From assembly GCA_013812985.1 (NCBI GenBank), contig JACCSN010000462.1, positions 1-7,399 of the forward strand: a stretch of 7,399 nt of DNA, written 5' to 3'. Every line of letters starts with the position of its first letter. Position 1 is the stretch's first letter. Positions 6,855 to 7,399 of this stretch are shown here, piece by piece. A program made the position numbers and the translations under genes. The notes beneath the pieces were generated by a model that saw only the letters and a program-made list of their open reading frames with translations, had not been told where the DNA came from and did no database searches. The DNA is from Hyphomicrobiales bacterium. Its GTDB lineage: Bacteria > Pseudomonadota > Alphaproteobacteria > Rhizobiales > Afifellaceae.

Positions 6855-7234
6855 GCGCTGCGGAATATCTGGAGAAGGCGGACCACGCAGCGATTTCCGC
6901 GAAAATTCTGATGGATAGCGGCTCGAGGGCGCGGCAAATCGAGCATACTACGCCATGTTTAAACGCTGCGCGTGCGGCGCTGATAAGTGTCGGAGAGAGC
7001 GGGGCGGGAACTCATGGATCGATTATTGGGCAGTTCGGGATGCATCTTGTAAAGACTGGGCCAATGCATCCGGCCTTTGGTCGGGCCATCAACGATGCCC
7101 AGCTTCTCAGGACTGCCAGTGATTATGGACCTGATTCGCCGAAGGCGGACGCGGTCAGGTCCACGGTCGCCAAGGCAGAAGAGTTTGTCGCCGCGGTCCG
7201 CGCCATCATCCCGCCCGATCAACTGCGGCCCTAA
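6851..7234 (+). CDS. HEPN domain protein (UPF0332/COG1895-like) with internally shifted core segment
   Basis: 127 aa, coupled to the MNT gene by ATGA. HEPN proteins paired with MNT are typically RNase-like toxins or partners of the nucleotidyltransferase. Seen: an N-terminal helix AAEYLEKADHAAISAKILMD at 3-22; then an abnormal stretch, R26 to L37; then the family sequence resumes with NAARAAL at 38-44, THGSIIGQFGMHLVKTG at 54-70, GRAINDAQLLR at 77-87 and ASDYG at 89-93, which is the hallmark of the UPF0332 group. The expected AANRAYYAMF is encoded in another frame across the abnormal stretch (see separate entry), so the annotated protein has lost the conserved tyrosines of its core helix. Activity is therefore doubtful unless the sequence contains errors. 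No proper HEPN RX4-6H motif is recognisable in the expected C-terminal position. The AT-rich composition matches the MNT gene, suggesting joint acquisition. Confidence 0.75.
   Translation: MSAAEYLEKADHAAISAKILMDSGSRARQIEHTTPCLNAARAALISVGESGAGTHGSIIGQFGMHLVKTGPMHPAFGRAINDAQLLRTASDYGPDSPKADAVRSTVAKAEEFVAAVRAIIPPDQLRP
6926..6963 (+). other. Pair of compensating one-base indels inside the HEPN gene
   Basis: Read in the ORF frame, 6926-6961 encodes RARQIEHTTPCL, which does not fit the family. Read from 6928 in the alternative frame it encodes GAANRAYYAMF, ending at 6960, exactly the HEPN core motif. Restoring one base near the GGG at 6927-6929 and deleting one A from the AAA at 6961-6963 joins that segment smoothly to the upstream MDSGS and the downstream NAARAAL. 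The net change is zero, so the ORF survives with about 11-12 replaced residues. Both points are homopolymer runs, so sequencing error is a serious alternative to true mutation. Confidence 0.7.
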
Positions 7235-7399
7235 AGCTTGCCGCGGCTCAACGCGGTGCCATAGCTGCCGCAAGACAGCTCCCGCCGCCGCAGCCATGGC
7301 GAGTACCAGCACGACATTGGCGTGGAAGCGCAACAGCGCCACGCCTGCCGTGAGCGCGATCAGCGCCGCCGCCCAATCGAAGCTCGACCCGTCCGGGAC
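6959..7399 (-). CDS. chrA: C-terminal end of a membrane protein, probably chromate transporter ChrA, with run-on antisense tail
   Basis: The minus strand is open from the window edge to a TAA at 6961-6959. The first about 45 residues (7399 to about 7268) look real: SSFDWAAALIALTAGVALLR, then FHANVVLVLAMAAAAGAVLR and QLWHR, i.e. two closely spaced hydrophobic helices joined by a short basic turn. This resembles the last helices of CHR-family chromate/proton transporters in the inner membrane, recognised by pattern rather than by a unique motif, so the family call is moderate. The remaining about 100 codons are hydrophilic, lie antisense to the HEPN gene and look like shadow sequence. The natural stop may have been lost: AAGCTTTAG at 7242-7234 would end the protein in an adjacent frame. 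The start is outside the window. Confidence 0.5.
   Translation of the reverse strand, partial: VPDGSSFDWAAALIALTAGVALLRFHANVVLVLAMAAAAGAVLRQLWHRVEPRQALGPQLIGRDDGADRGDKLFCLGDRGPDRVRLRRIRSIITGSPEKLGIVDGPTKGRMHWPSLYKMHPELPNNRSMSSRPALSDTYQRRTRSV

Noticed and set aside
6926..6946. R-A-R-Q-I-E-H in the HEPN protein superficially matches the catalytic RX4-6H motif of HEPN RNases.
   Set aside because: It lies near the N-terminus inside the frame-shifted stretch, whereas the genuine motif sits in a later helix. It is a by-product of the wrong frame.
6958..6964. T TTA AAC, correctly phased in the HEPN frame, equals a classical -1 slippery heptamer, so programmed frameshifting was considered.
   Set aside because: The family motif would require a +1 move at this point (from the alternative frame back to the ORF frame), plus a second shift upstream. 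A -1 slip leads away from the conserved downstream sequence. Indels explain the pattern better.

Overview
The window looks like chromosomal DNA of an alphaproteobacterium, most likely of the Hyphomicrobiales (Rhizobiales). This rests on the high-GC coding, the sequences of UbiK, YbjN, Lgt and Prs, and a gene order familiar from that order. No rRNA, tRNA, CRISPR array or insertion sequence is visible.

Left part (1-1073, minus strand): the 5' part of a YbjN-domain gene, cut by the window edge, and upstream of it a ubiK-type accessory-factor gene for ubiquinone synthesis. A 220-bp divergent intergenic region (1074-1293) carries a perfect 15-bp dyad.

Middle (1294-5154, plus strand): a compact run of four genes. 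These are lgt (lipoprotein diacylglyceryl transferase), a MidA/NDUFAF7-type SAM-dependent methyltransferase, pgeF (peptidoglycan editing factor) and an M24 (Xaa-Pro peptidase/creatinase fold) protein. They are joined by a GTGA overlap and gaps of 31 and 3 nt, so they are probably co-transcribed. The M24 protein has replaced all five residues that normally bind the two metals. A 277-bp gap with plausible promoters then leads to prs (5432-6364), the source of PRPP. The set is housekeeping: envelope biogenesis (lgt, pgeF), respiratory-chain support (ubiK, midA-like) and nucleotide precursors (prs).

Right part (6480-7399): a visibly more AT-rich pair of small overlapping genes, a minimal nucleotidyltransferase (MNT) and a HEPN protein of the UPF0332/COG1895 kind, i.e. 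a candidate toxin-antitoxin-type module. The HEPN reading frame appears to carry two compensating single-base indels that keep the ORF open but replace the conserved core-helix motif (AYYAMFNAARAAL) with unrelated residues. From the right edge, a minus-strand frame with the hydrophobic C-terminus of a membrane protein, probably the chromate transporter ChrA, runs without a stop antisense through most of the HEPN gene. This suggests that the end of that gene was disturbed when the MNT-HEPN module arrived.

Most of the window is ordinary conserved chromosome. The points worth a second look are the scarred HEPN gene, its junction with the chrA-like gene, and the metal-ligand-less M24 protein.
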